64,000 bases of DNA from Magnolia sinica (GCF_029962835.1 NC_080573.1:92375501-92439500); one strand, 5' to 3'. Shown: positions 1-12,245, counted from the first letter of the stretch. Translations and numbers: made by a program. The notes: a model not told the origin generated them from the letters alone.

Positions 1-2199
1 ATCATAGATCTGTCTTAATTTTGAACTCAAGCCTTAAAATTACCTGACAAAATGGTTGAATGGTTAAAATGCAACACATGCGTCATGGTGGGGTCCACAC
101 ACATGGCCCACCAATTAAATGGACGACTTGGATATAACACAGACGTCAAGGGTGGGGCCTATTGGCCGTCCAGCAAATGCCTGGACCTCATTAATAAAAC
201 ACATACATGGTGGGTTCCACTGTCCACGGTGCCATGCACGGTGTGAATAAAACACATACATCATTGTGGGTCCAACGTGGGCTCGCCTTAATGTTTATAT
301 GCCCTCCAACCCGTTGATAAGGTCACGCTGACCTAGATGAAAGGAAAAATAAATTTCATACTGATTCAAAACTTCTGTGAACCAGAAAAGGGTTTCAATG
401 GTAGCCATTCAATCACACTGCTTCCTGCCGTGTGGGCCACCTGAGTTCCTGATAGGGCTGATTTTTGGATGGGGCCCACTGTCCTAAGGGGCCTAACAGA
501 AGCACAGTATGGATGTTCAACACACATCACGGTGGGGCCCACATCTGGAACCGTGGTCCCTGCTGTCTGTTCGCCAAAACGTAGCAAGAGTTCTGCTGCC
601 TGCTTATATATTTTTTTTTCTTTTCTTTGAAAAATGAAAATTTCTAGGGTTTTTTGTACGTGGGGCCCACATCAAGAGGATTCACTCCGCCCAATGGCTC
701 CTATGGCTCAAAACAAGCCAAATAAGCCCAATATTCAATATATTTTGGTGTGTGGAAATATCATGTGGATTTTAACGGTGAGAAACACTATTTTTCTATG
801 CTATGGCCCGTTAGAAAGTCGGATTGGCCCCATTTTTTGGCTCAACGCCTAAAATGGTATAGGGAAAGGGATAGACAGTGTGGATTAAGTCTATACATTA
901 AGGCGGGGCCTGTATGAGTGGCCCACCCATTAAGCTTGTGAATCAAGCTAATATTTTTATTTTCATTACACCTGGACGCTGGACGGTTTGGCATTACACA
1001 TACTTGAGGTGGGCCCTGCTCAGGTGGGCCACCAAATGATGGATGTTGTGGATACAACACACATGTAAAGTGGGCCCTACCTATAAATGGCTTGGATAAG
1101 ATACGTGCTTCATGGTGGGGTCCATCTGGGTGGGCCACACAGCCACATCATCACATACAAATAGGAAGAAATGAAAGAGAGAGGGAGAGAGAGAGAAAAG
1201 GTGGGACACACGTGTGATGGAGGGACCTTGACACTATGGGCCCTCCTTTTTAAGCATTCAATCATACATCAAGTAGGTCCCAATACATGTGAGCTTACTA
1301 AATCAAAAATCAACGGTGGAGATTACTTCTCCACCAAAATGGAAGGTCTAGATGACCTCTTTAGATCTTAGGAAAGTAAGCATCATGATGGGGTCCATGG
1401 AGAATGGCCCCATCATGGAATGATAATGAAAATTAAAGTGGGCCATCGGCCACATCAAGGGTCCAAAGTGAGATCCATACCATCAATCGGTAGGCCTCAC
1501 TTGGCCCATCATAAAAACATGAAAATTTAGGCCTATGAAGCACCCACCATTCGATCTTCTTAGTCGGATGGAAAGCCAATCTCCTTGTGTCTCACTTTGA
1601 TGGTGGAAGATGAGAAATGAATGGCTAGGATGAAGGTTTTTTGGGAGAGGAAGTGGGCCACATACATTACACTTTTCTCTCCATGGGAAGGCTTCGACGT
1701 CCACTTTTTTTGCTCTTGGAATGGCTTGGAAAATGTGTTGGAGAAATGAGAGAGAGAGGGTTGTTTTAAGATAAGTTATGGTTGATAGATGTGAGGTGAT
1801 GGTGTACTTGACTTGAGAGTTGACTTGGTGGTTGCTTGACTTGTGGAGAAAAAAAGCATGGGTGTGTGTACTTGACATGAGGTGATTGATTAATTAATTG
1901 ATTGATGGGACATGTTGAAGAGATTCTCTTGAGATTACAAACGCACTGCGTTTTCTTCGTAATAAACACCAGTCCACATCTCCCTGGCAAGGCATCGGAT
2001 TGGTATGCAAGATGCGGCGTTGGAACTGCGGCGACGATGTGGTCACAATGGTACAAGTCTCGGATTAAGCCGACTTAAATCTACGAGATACGACTTAGGG
2101 TCACATGCAAACTTGATTATAGGTCGCGGATTGCCGGACTTTGATGAAAAGGATCTCGGGAGTCGGCGGAACAGTACGGACTAGGATACGGGTCTAACA
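1..2199 (-). repeat. 3' LTR of the Tekay element, partial
   Basis: About 2.2 kb of the inner LTR half, matching 8972-11145 nearly throughout with scattered substitutions and small indels. It ends in TCTAACA against the purine-rich tract. It contains the GGGGCCCAC-rich modules also found dispersed at 19600-20600 and a GA-rich run near 1171-1199. Short reading frames here are not coding. Confidence 0.92.
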
Positions 2200-2212
2200 G
2201 CTCTCCCCACCT
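2200..2212 (-). other. Polypurine tract of the Tekay element
   Basis: On the minus strand the sequence GGTGGGGAGAGC lies directly before the 3' LTR start TGTTAGACC. This is the expected plus-strand DNA primer position. Confidence 0.8.
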
Positions 2213-2329
2213 ACTAAAATTTCATCCTTGAAATTTATACTACCATCGCAACTAAACACAACTCATAAGGAAATAGAAAACATAATATCATGTATAATCA
2301 AAACATAATACAACATACAATCAAACATC

Positions 2330-2508
2330 GAAAAATGGGGATAGTGCTTTTGAATCTCCTCCTCACGCTCCCAAGATGCCTCATCCATACTATGATGGCC
2401 CCACTGCACCTTCACTAAGGGAATGACCTTGGTCCGCAAGACCTGCTCCTTCCGATCGAGGATACGAACTGGCTGCTCAACGTAAGAAGCATCCTCACAA
2501 ACCTCCAA
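2330..2508 (-). pseudogene. Chromodomain tail of the Tekay polyprotein
   Basis: The C-terminal tail reads QPVRILDRKEQVLRTKVIPL, then VKVQWGHHSMDEASWE. This is the chromodomain pattern of Tekay/Del elements: paired hydrophobic strands, a VKVQW core and a D/E-x-A-T/S-W-E motif before the final helix. In this clade the domain is thought to tether integrase to heterochromatin. It is separated from the integrase C-terminus by one in-frame TGA, most simply a former TGG codon in the run D-W-Q-P-L-E. The aromatic and acidic positions look retained. Confidence 0.85.
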
Positions 2509-2514
2509 TGGTTG

Positions 2515-3660
2515 TCAATCAATAACAGGCACGATGTCTGACCCATACTTCCTCAACATAGAAATGTGAAAAATGTTGTGGACGCCAGACAACTGAGATG
2601 GCAAGGCAAGCCAATAAGCCACGGCACCAACATGCCTGGTGATCTCGAAAGGTCCTATAAATCTCGGGACAAGCTTGCCCTTCGCTTCAAAATGAACCAC
2701 ACCCTTCATGAGTGAGACCTTGAGATACACATGGTCCCCAATGGCAAACTCCAAGGGATGATGCCAACGATCAACAAAACTCTTCTGCCGGCTCTGAGCT
2801 GTGTGCATCCTCTGCTTGATGATATCGAAAACCTCTGACGTCTGCTGCACAAGCTCGGGACCTAGGAAATGCCACTCTCCAACCTCAGTTCAACAACACA
2901 GAGATCTGCACAGTCTGCCATATAATGCCTCGAAAAAGTCATGCCAATGGTCACCTAATAACTGTTGTTGTACGCGAACTCAGCTAATCGCAGGTGCTCG
3001 TCCTAACTACCTGAGAAATTAATCACGCAGGCCTGAAGCATATCCTCAAGAATCTGGTTAACCCTTTCGGTCTCCCCATCGGTCTGCGAATGATACGCGG
3101 TGTTGAGCTCCAAATCAGTGCCCATCGCTCTCTGGAAGCTTCTCCAAAACTGAGACGTGAACCTCAGGTCTCGGTCTGAAACGATTGAGACGGGAACACT
3201 GTGCAGTCTCACGATCTCATCAACAAATAGCTTAGCGAGCCGGTCTATATGCCAAGTCTCACGAATCGTAAGAAAATATGCCGACTTCATTAGACAGTCC
3301 ACAACAACCCAGATGGCGTCATGACCGTGTTGTGTCCTCGACAAATCCATGACAAAATCAATAGATATGTGCTCCCACTTTCACACCGGGACGCTCAACG
3401 GCTGCAATAGACCAGGGGAGCTCTGATGATCGGCCTTGATACGCTGGCACGTGTCACACTCAGTCACAAAATTGGCTATCTGGCGCTTCATCTCTGACCA
3501 AAAATACTGACACCTCATATCGGGATACATCTTCGTCGAGGCAGGGTGGATAGAAAATTGCGATCGATGTGCCTTGGTCATAAGATCTTGGTGCAACTCA
3601 GGAATATCCAAGGCACATAATCGACCTCTAAAGAGATGTCCACCATCAGAACCAATCTAC
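2515..3660 (-). pseudogene. Tekay integrase: HHCC zinc domain, DDE core, C-terminal domain
   Basis: The N-terminal zinc domain (about 3430-3611) shows AHRSQFSIHP and later CDTCQRIKA. The catalytic core (about 3003-3350) keeps VVVDCL, IVSDRDLRFTSQFW and DGETERVNQ, so all three D, D, E positions look present. The C-terminal part ends with the conserved FHISMLRKY (about 2540). The frame is broken by TGA at V-W-K-W-E-H-I (about 3380), TAG in G-S-W-D-E-H (about 3005), TAG in Y-Q-V-T, and a one-base loss near 2930 in the stretch resembling A-P-F-E-A-L-Y-G. The stops are single transitions from Trp or Gln codons. Not functional. Confidence 0.9.
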
Positions 3661-3878
3661 CAATCTGTTTGACTTTCAAATGCTGCCTCTACTCGGTAAT
3701 CCTATAACGACTCATCTTTCTGCTGAGCCTCGATCACCCTTGTGACAAGAGAGGGTTGAATCGATATGCTCGATAGTTGAACGATAGAAGATTGCAGACC
3801 AAACTCGGAGTCGTACTCTGCTATATCCTCGAGCATCCTCCACTCCTGAATCATCATGTGCGCCACCAGACCTCGTAG

Positions 3879-5180
3879 CTAACGGTTGAGGGCATCCACC
3901 ACCACGTTCACCTTGCCCGAGTGGTACTGGAGATCAAATTCATAGTCCTTCAGGAGCTCCATCAAACGCCTCTGCCTCATGTTCAGGTCAGACTGAGAGA
4001 ACAAATACTTCAAGCTCTTGTGGTCGGAGAAGAGCTCGAACCTCACCCCATAAAGATAGTACCTCCACACCTTAAGTATGAAGAAAATTGATGCCAGCTC
4101 CAAATCATGTGTGGGGTAGTTCAGCTCATAGACCTTGAGCTGGCGAGACACATAAGCCACCGGCTTCCCGTGCTGCATCAGGACAGCACCCAAGCTGACT
4201 CATGAGGCATCGGTAAATACAACAAATCCATCACTCCCAGAGGAAAGAGTGAGGACAGGAGCGGATGTGACGCGGTCCTTTAGCTCCTTAAATGCCTGCT
4301 CACAAGTGTCACTCCACATGAACTCGGCACCCTTCCGGGTCAACCTGGTCAACGGGGATGCGATGCGAAAGAATCCTTCAATAAAACGTCGGTAGTAGCC
4401 CACCAAACCAAGAAAAATGCGGATCTCAGATGCGTTCGTGGGCTGGCCCCATTGACATACGACATCAAACTTCGAAGGATCTACAACGATACCCTGCCTC
4501 GTCACCACATGATCGAGGAACTTCACCTCCTCCTACCAAAACTTGCACTTCTCCAGCTTCGCATAAAGCTGGTGTGCACGGAGGGTCTGCATGGTAATCT
4601 TCAGATGCTGCTCATGCTCCTCATGGGTCCTCGAATATATTAGAATGTCATTAATGAACACCACAACAAACTGGTCAAGATATAGACGGAAGACCTCGTT
4701 CATCAACTACATGAATACTACGGGCGCTTTGGTCAGTCTAAAGGACATGACTTGGAACTCAAAATGACCATAACGTGTCCTGAAGGATGTCTTCGGGATA
4801 TCCTCATCTCGGACCTAAACTTGATGATAACCGGATCGTAAGTCTATATTCAAAAAGAACTACACCCTTGTAGCTAATCAAACAAATCATCGATCCTTGG
4901 AAGTGGGTACTTGTTCTTGATTGTGACCTTGTTAAGCTCGCAGTAATCCACGTAAGGCCTCAACGAGCCATCCTTCTTCTTCACAAAGAGTACTGGCGCT
5001 CCCCATGGTGAACTGCTCGGATGGATAAAGCCTAACTCATGCAACTCGTCCAACTACTTTTGTAGTTCCCGTAACTCCAACGGTATCATACGATACGAGG
5101 CCTTCGAAATAAGCGCGGTACCGGGCACGAGATCAATCTAAAACTAAGTGTGCCGACGAGATGGTAACCCTGAAATCTCC
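3879..5180 (-). pseudogene. Tekay reverse transcriptase and RNase H
   Basis: RT is recognisable from [20 protein letters not shown] and [11 protein letters not shown] (about 4860-5090) through the catalytic box near 4640-4665. There the expected FIDDILIYS reads FINDILIYS: the first catalytic aspartate has become asparagine by one G-to-A change. RNase H follows with [25 protein letters not shown] and [12 protein letters not shown] (about 3880-4240). In-frame stops occur in T-stop-F-stop-I-D-L-V-P-G-T, L-F-D-stop-L-Q-G, F-W-stop-E-E-V and D-A-S-stop-V; all are one transition from Gln, Trp or Arg codons. A frame change lies near 4840 in the S-K-I-D-L-R-S-G-Y-H region. Confidence 0.92.
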
Positions 5181-5299
5181 TCAAATACATCAGGAAAACC
5201 ACAAACGACCGGCAGCTGGTTGATACTCAAAGCAGCTGACTCCTTAACGGCACATGATAACAAGTAAGAAAGATGCTCTCCTCTAGGCTTGGCAAAAAA

Positions 5300-5611
5300 C
5301 TAGAACTCTGGCATGTTGGGTATACAAAACGTGACTGTCCTCGCGAAGCAGTCCAATATAGCATGGTACTCGGCGAGCCAATCCATGCCTAGGATGACAT
5401 CAAACTCGGACATCAGCAATACAAACAAATCAGTAGGCAAAAAGATACCCCCAATCAAAATGGGGCAAGATGCACAAAATCGGTCTAACACTGCAGTCTT
5501 CCCTAAGGGCGTCGATACTAACAAACCCTCACGGGAAGACTCCATCGGCAAACCGGTCGATCGGTAGAAATCATCGGCCACAAAGGAATGCAATGCACCA
5601 GAATCAAACAA
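5300..5611 (-). pseudogene. Tekay aspartic protease
   Basis: An uninterrupted 103-residue frame carries the active-site motif FDSGALHSF (residues 2-10) and the second conserved block DVILGMDWLAEYHA (about 70-83), the order seen in Ty3/gypsy proteases. It follows a proline/glutamine-rich gag tail and precedes RT in the same strand. One TAG just after N-M-P-E-F separates it from the RT linker. This is the best preserved domain of the element, but the copy as a whole is dead. Confidence 0.9.
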
Positions 5612-5869
5612 TACACATGCAATGCATGCAGAAGCAAGGAGAGTACCCTCGACGACCCCTCCTGATGACTGAGGGTCCTGCTAGGCGGCATAAAATCTGC
5701 TCTAGGCCTGCTGGGGAGGTGCAGGTCCCCTCTGAAGTCTCTGCTGATGCTACTGCCACTGTGGCGGCCTGATCTGCTGCCTCTGCTGCTGTGGAGGAGG
5801 CCCCGGAGGCTGGTGCTGCAGTCACTACTGCTGCTGTGGTGGCTATCGAGGAGGTGGATGCAGTGCCCT

Positions 5870-6960
5870 CAACAGCTGCTGTTACAGATGGGGACACTCG
5901 TGCACGCGGTGTCCTGTCCTACCGCATCCAAAGTAGGTACCTATGAACAGTCCCGAAGGTGGTGCGGTGGTGCTGAGGGTGCCACTAGTGCTCGAAATCC
6001 TGGGCGAGTCGTGGGCCACTGCTGTGAATGATGCTGCTGGTGGGAACTACCAAAGGGCTCCTTCCTCCTTCAATCTCCCCTCTGGTCTGGAGCTCTCTGC
6101 AAATCGGCCCAATCTGACTCGCGGATCTGGGCCCTCTCTGCAATCTGCTCAAATGTCGAAAGCATGTGTTCGATCATACAGCTCCTGAGGGCAGGACGCA
6201 AGCCATTATTAAATTGACAGGCCTTTCGCCCCTCATCATCAATAAGATACGTCACGAATCTCAATAGTGTGACAAAACGTGCCTCATACTGGGACATAGT
6301 CATGTCCCCCTAGACCAGAGTCTCAAACTCTAATGCGCCCTACTGGCGTACATGCTCGGGAAAGAACTTCCGGTCGAGCCAGTCTACAAAGTCCTCCCAG
6401 GTCCACATAAAATTGGCCACTACTGATCGGGCGACAGATGCCCACCAATGCTGAGCCTCACCCTGGAGAAGAAATACGGCTAATGGGATTCGCTGCTGGG
6501 TCGTACATCTCATGGTGTCAAATATCTTCTCCACCTTGGAGCACCATATCTTTGCTGCATTTGGGTCTGGCTCGCCTTAGAAATGTGGGGGATCGTGTTG
6601 TCGAAAGTCCTTAAGAAGGGCCCTCGCACGCTCCTGCTTTACCTCAGCCGATGTAATAGTGGGATGCATACTCTGCCCCTAAAGAATAGCGGTCATCGCC
6701 TGTAGCATCTGCTGAAGCTGGGTGGCACTCACAGGTACGGTAAGATCCACACTGTTCTCAGGTAGAGGAGTGGCATCCTCAGGTTGGAAAGTATGAATAT
6801 CCAGTGATGGAGCGAGTGTAGCAGGTGGTAGAGCAGGAGTCGTAGGTGGTGGAGTGGGAGTCACAGGTGGTGGAGCGAGATTTGCTCGGTTGCTCTTCTA
6901 GGCATCACGTCCTACAGGAAGGAACAAGGGCCTATCAGCCTTGAGAATTCTCGAAGGCAT
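5870..6960 (-). pseudogene. Tekay gag (capsid and zinc knuckle)
   Basis: Gag starts at an ATG at 6958-6960, before a Pro/Thr-rich N-terminus (6679-6864). The capsid-like core (6070-6534) includes AVFLLQGEAQHWWASV, WEDFVDWLDRKFFPEHVR and MSQYEARFVTLLRFV, typical of the plant retrotransposon gag domain. A CCHC knuckle lies at 5894-5935 in a different frame, reading Y-F-G-C-G-R-T-G-H-R-V-H-E-C: the first cysteine is now tyrosine (G-to-A). Six in-frame stops are visible; five are Gln codons turned to TAG/TAA and one is an Arg codon turned to TGA. Full gag-type length, inactive. Confidence 0.9.
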
Positions 6961-7070
6961 AAACGTTAAGGGTCTATGTCAGAAAATTGCTAAGTCATTC
7001 AGACACGAAACCTATTCATTCTAAATTCATAGTAGATATGTGATGTGATCCTCAGGTATTCCCAAGTTAT
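6961..7070 (-). other. Tekay leader between PBS and gag
   Basis: Short untranslated leader between the primer site and the gag ATG. Nothing else was recognised in it. Confidence 0.6.
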
Positions 7071-7082
7071 GATCTGATACCA
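7071..7082 (-). other. Tekay primer binding site (initiator tRNA-Met)
   Basis: On minus the sequence TGGTATCAGATC lies five bases inside the 5' LTR. It matches the 3' end complement of plant initiator tRNA-Met (TGGTATCAGAGC) at all but one position. Confidence 0.88.
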
Positions 7083-7087
7083 AGTTC

Positions 7088-10000
7088 TGTCACGCCCCAA
7101 ACTCGGAAACTAGGCTCACAAAATTCTCGATCACCGAATCCGGCGCCGACAGCCTCTGCAGTGCCCCATTCTTGGATCTCAACACTCACATGCCAGATTC
7201 TGATCCTAGGATCCTATAAGGAGGATTTTTAATATGACTTTTTTTTAATAGATCATAACCACAAGCATAAACAAGTCACAAAACAACATCACCACATATC
7301 CACTATATCAAAAACTTTAAGTACAATGCAGAAAGGGAAATACAGGGTGATCAAAAACTCTAAAATGATTTGATGTGTGCTCCTGCCTCAGCGTCGCTGT
7401 GATCCAAGGCCACCTGCACGCAATGGTCGTGCATAAGCTTACAAAAGCTTAGAGGGTGGTGTAAGTGTGTGCGCAAGGCAAGCACCAAGTGTACAATATC
7501 AGAATAATGTGAAAATATGTGGTAAGTCCATGAATGCTATCAGTTGTACCAAAGCTATGTGATGCAAGGCATGAATGTTATCGGCCATACCAAGGTCATG
7601 CGATGCGAGGCCTATGTAGCCAAATGTCATATGTGAGATGCAAAGCAAGCATGTCAGTACTCATCAAGTACACATATCAGTACAATTACTCTGTGGGATA
7701 TCAGTGAGGTCTAGTACACTCCACACTAACCGCCGCCGCCCTAGCCGCATAGCCCGATGAGCAAAATAGACCTCACTACCCACCTCACCAGTAGTCTGCC
7801 AATACCTACCTTGTTCATTGATAGCGGACTCATTTGCGAGCTGTTCAAACTCAGCATAGCTTATAGCCCCCTCAGTCGGGCGGATAAGGCCCACCCCCTT
7901 CCAACTGACCACGACACAGTGGGAGATTGGCCTACTGGTATTCGACACTCAGGCTCTCGTGTATCCACTCGGTCTAGATGTTGGAGCAGCTCCTGGTACC
8001 AAAAAGGTTCTGGAATTTTCATCCAAGGACATCCTAAGTGCCCACCGTGTTAAAACCAATTATTTTCGATATTCGATACGACCATCAACGATGTACCTGT
8101 GGAGCCACGACCCTGATGTCGCTAGGGCGTACAATGATCAAGTCACACATATGCAAGATGCATGAGTCACACCATACAATCATGTAGCAATCTCGTGCGT
8201 ACCACGCGATCATGTGGGGCACTCCGTCTCATAAGGAGTCCCGTAAATGTCTCAACCCAGTGGCTTTTGCTATGATAAAAAATTCCTCATATCAAGCATA
8301 CATATGATGCGTATAGGCATGAATCATGGAATTATACTAAGCATGTTATAAAGTAATGAACTATCCTTACAACGCAGATGGGCCTAAACGGCCTGCACAC
8401 AATAAGTATGGCCTATCAATGGGCCCTAGGGAGAGTTATAATGCGGACATTTAACCAACATTATTCTTACAATGTGGACGTCAAACCGACATTGCTCCCA
8501 AGGCATGACCCGCCATAAATATCATTACACAAACCATGGTGGAATCGCACATTGCAATGGACCTTAAGTATATCCTATTAGGCCTCGACCCATGGGCCTT
8601 AGATACATCCAATGGGCCACATCACATGGGCCTTATATTTATCAAGTGGGCCGCACCAATGGGCCTTATGTACATTGCAACGGGCTATAACTCATGGGCC
8701 TTGAATACATCACAATGGGCCCTCGTATGGCAAGTGGGCCACATCACATGAGCCATATACATATCAAATGGGCTATACCAATGGGCCCCATGTATATCAA
8801 AGAGGCCACACCCAATTATTAGTGGTGATAATGATTTTCCATCATTAAAACTTCCAAGGCCCACGATAACATTTATTTCCCATCCAATCTGATCATGAGG
8901 TCACACTGACTTGAAAGGGTTTTTAATGGTGAATGTTCAAACCCACTGTTTTCTATACTGTGGTCCACCTAATCATAGATCTGTTTAAATTTTGAACTCA
9001 AGCCTTAAAATTACCTGACAAAGTGGTTGGAGGGTTAGAATGTAACACATGCGTCATGGTGGGGTCCACAACTTGGCCCACCAATTAAATGGACGGCTTG
9101 GATATAACACAGACATCAAGGGTGGGGCCTACTGGCTATCCAGGAAATGCCTGGACGACAATGATAAAACACATACATAGTAGGTTCCACCGTCCATGGA
9201 CGGTGTGAATAAAACACATACATCATTGTGGGTCCAACATGGGCCCACCTTAATGTTTATATGCCCTCCAACCCATTGATAAGGTCACGCTGACCTAGAT
9301 GAAAGGAAAAATAAATTTCATACTGATTTAAAACTTCTATGACCTAGAAAAGGGTTTCAATGGCAGTTGTTCAATCACACTGCTTCCTGCCATGTGGGCC
9401 ACCTTAGTTCCTGATAAGGTAGATTTTTGGATGGGGCCCACTGTCCTAAGGGGCCTAACAAATGCACGGTGTGGATATTCAATATACATCATGGTGGGGC
9501 CCACATATGGGACCGTGGTCCCTACTATTCGTCCGCCAAAACGTAGCACCGTTTTGCTGAAAAATGGAAAGTTCTGGGGTTTTTTGTATGTGGGGCCCAC
9601 ATCAGGAGGATCCACTCTGCCCAATGGCTCCTATGGCTCAAAATAAGCCAAACAAGCCCAATATTCAATATATTTTGGTGTGTGGAAACATCATGTGGAT
9701 TTTAACAGTGAGAAACGCTGTTTTTCTATGCTATGGCCAGTCAGAAAGTCGGATTGGCCCCATTTTTTGGCTCAATGCCGAAAATGGTCTGGGGAAAGGG
9801 ATGGACGGTGTGGATTAAGTCCATACATTAAGGTGGGGCCTGTATGAGTGGCCCACCCATTAAGCTTGTGAATCAAGCTAATATTTTTGTTTTCATTACA
9901 TGTCCAGCGTCCCTTGACATAGGACGGTTTGGCATAACACATACTTAAGGTGGGCCCTAATCAGGTGGGCCACCAATTGATAGATGTTGTGAATACAATA

Positions 10001-11145
10001 CAACACATACGTAAAGTGGGCCCTACCTATAGATGGCTTGGATAAAATACATGCTTCATGGTGGGGTCCATCCAGGTGGGCCACACGGCCACATCATCAC
10101 ATATAAATAGGAAGAAATGAAAGAGAGAGGGAGGGAGAGAGAGAGAAAAAAAAAAAGTGGGACACACATGTGATGGAGGGACCCCACACTAAGGGCCCTC
10201 CTTTTTAAGCATTCAATTATACATCAAGTGGGTCCCAATACATGTGGGCCTACTAAATCAAAAATCAATGGTGGAGATTACTTCTCCACTAAAATGGAAG
10301 GTCTAGATGACCTCTTTAGATCTTAGGAAAGTAAACATCATGATGAGGTCCATAGAGAATGGCCCCATCATGGAATGATAATGAAAGTCAAGGTGGGCTA
10401 TCGGCCACATTAAGGGTCCAAAGTGAGATCCATAACATCAATCGGTAGGCCTCACTTAGCCCATCATAAGAACATGAAAATCTAGGCCTATGAAGCACCC
10501 ACCCTTCGATCTTCTTTGTCGGATGGAAAGCCGATCTCCTTGTGTCTCACTTTGATGGTGGAAGATGAGAAATGAATGGCTAGGATGAAGATTTTTTGGG
10601 AGAGGAAGTGGGCCACATACATCACACTTTTCTCTCCATGGGAAGGCTTGGATGTCCACTTTTTTTGCTCTTGGAATGGCTTGGAAAATGTGTTAGAGAA
10701 ATGAGAGAGAGAAAGAGGGTTATTGTAAAAGAAGTGATGGTTGATGGATGTGAGGTGATGGTGTACTTGACTTGAGAGTTGACTTGGTGGTTGCTTGACT
10801 TATGGAGAAAGAAAGCATGGGTGTATATACTTGACATGAGGTGATTGATTAATTGATTGATGGGATATGTTGTAGAGATTCTCTTGGAATTGCAAACACG
10901 CGGCATTTTCTTCGAAATAAACGCCGGCCCACATCTCCCTGCCAGGGTATCAGATCGGTATGCAAAACGCTGTGTTGGAACCGCGGCGACGGTGCGGTAC
11001 AAGTCTCGGATTAAGTCGACTTAAATCTATGGGATATAACTTAGGGTCACGCGCAAACGTCAATTGTAAACACAGATTGCCGGACTTCGACGGGAAGGAT
11101 CGCAGGAGTTTGCAAAACAGTACAGATTTGAATACGGGTCTTACA
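7088..11145 (-). repeat. 5' LTR of the Tekay element, 4058 bp
   Basis: Begins TGTCACGCCCCAAACTCGG and ends GGGTCTTACA on the plus strand. The same boundaries recur at 43998-48071 and the same start at 58889. It contains a GGGCC-rich stretch (8380-8815), blocks of the dispersed GTGGGGCCCAC repeat family (8990-10100) and a GA/A-rich run near 10123-10160. No coding capacity was recognised. Confidence 0.93.
8380..8815. repeat. GGGCC-phased imperfect minisatellite in the Tekay LTR
   Basis: Units of roughly 25-35 bases built on ACATCAxxTGGGCC and CATGGGCCTTA repeat more than ten times with variable spacers. The same module lies at 45455-45730 in the solo LTR and, longer, at 60660-61500 in the third LTR. 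Confidence 0.75.
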
Positions 11146-11925
11146 AAGCCCATGAAGGGAGTCAGCCACAAAGAAATCATCAAGCTTATCGAAACTCATA
11201 TTATTCATAGGTTTAGGATTCTTGAGTCTATTACCATGAATCGAGGCACAATATTTTCATCTAAAGAAGTAAAATGATGGCTGAGCAATATAAGATAAAG
11301 ATACTGCATTTAACGCCTTACTATGCACAAGCAAACTGCCAAACTGAGGCTAGCAACAAAGTTATAAAAAATAATTTGAGAAAGGTGGTCGAGGATAATT
11401 CACATGAATAACACACTAAGTTATCTAAAGCCCTATGGGCTCATTGAAATTCACCTCAAACTTGTATAGGGGTAAGTCATTTTGCACTTACTTATGGGCA
11501 TGGTGCATTTTTACCGTTAGAAGTTATTGTTTCATCACTAAGGGTTGCATATCAGCCTGGCTTAACTCGGTTGAGTTTACAGAAGCCATATTGGTAGAGT
11601 TAGAGAAATTAGACAAGATGTAATTGGAAGCTTTAGATTCCATTTTAGCCAACAAGACTAAGGTTGCTTAAGCCTTAACAAAATGGTTAAAGGAAAAGCT
11701 TTTGGAGAAGGAGACTTGGTCTATAAGGCGGTGTTGCAATTAAGATCTAAGGATGTTGTTTTCATAACTGGTCACCTATTTGGGACGGACTATTCATTAT
11801 CTTCTGAGTTCTCTGAGGTGGATCATATATCCATCGTGACCTGCAGGGAAAGCTCATGAAAACTTTAATTAATGAAAATTTCTTGAAGGCCTATCATCTA
11901 AGTATGTGGGAAGTAGTGCAAAGCT
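11146..11925 (+). pseudogene. Tat/Ogre-like Ty3/gypsy integrase remnant
   Basis: Plus-strand integrase C-terminal half, broken by several stops and shifts. It reads IETHIIHRFRILESIT, then LTPYYAQANCQTEASNKVIK (about 11310-11375), LSKALWAH, FALTYGHGAFLPLEVIV (about 11478-11528) and, near 11830, RDLQGKLMKTLINENFLKAY. These follow the order of the Tat/Ogre integrase: catalytic YYAQANGQ-E-A-S-N-K block, YGH-A-LP-E-V block, then the R-D-L-x-G-K-L tail. The 5' part is missing because the Tekay element was inserted at 11145/11146. Upstream domains may lie left of the window. Confidence 0.82.
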
Positions 11926-12054
11926 AGGCCAAGTAAAAGCGTTTACAACAATAAGTCATTACCGCTAAAATAAGTAACATGATTGAGAAGAAAGTATGGA
12001 AAAGAAAAAAATTTCATTAATGCGGGTAAAGAACGTAGGAGTGCCAGTGGTTAT

Positions 12055-12174
<120 letters not shown>

Positions 12175-12245
12175 AGAGACAAAAAAGTAGAAAACAACTA
12201 ACGAAAAAATGAGAAGAGAAGTGGAGGTCCGACTGAGTTGACACT

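Larger units (their letters stand above)
1..11145 (-). mobile_element. Tekay-type Ty3/gypsy chromovirus, left LTR truncated by window edge
   Basis: Long-LTR gypsy element on minus. The right (5') LTR is 7088-11145; the left (3') LTR runs from before base 1 to 2199, and base 1 corresponds to base 8972 of the right LTR. Between them lie a primer site matching initiator tRNA-Met (7071-7082), gag, protease, RT, RNase H, integrase, a chromodomain and a polypurine tract (2200-2212). LTRs start TGT and end ACA. The right flank is AAGCC; the left flank lies outside the window, so the target duplication cannot be tested. The chromodomain after integrase and the very long LTRs fit the Tekay/Del clade. 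The two LTRs visibly differ, mostly by transitions, so the insertion is old. Confidence 0.93.

Noticed and set aside
1483..2056. Overlapping 96-131 residue ORFs on minus in the Tekay LTR
   Set aside because: Similar but not conserved frames occur in the other LTR copies with different stops; they are LTR sequence.
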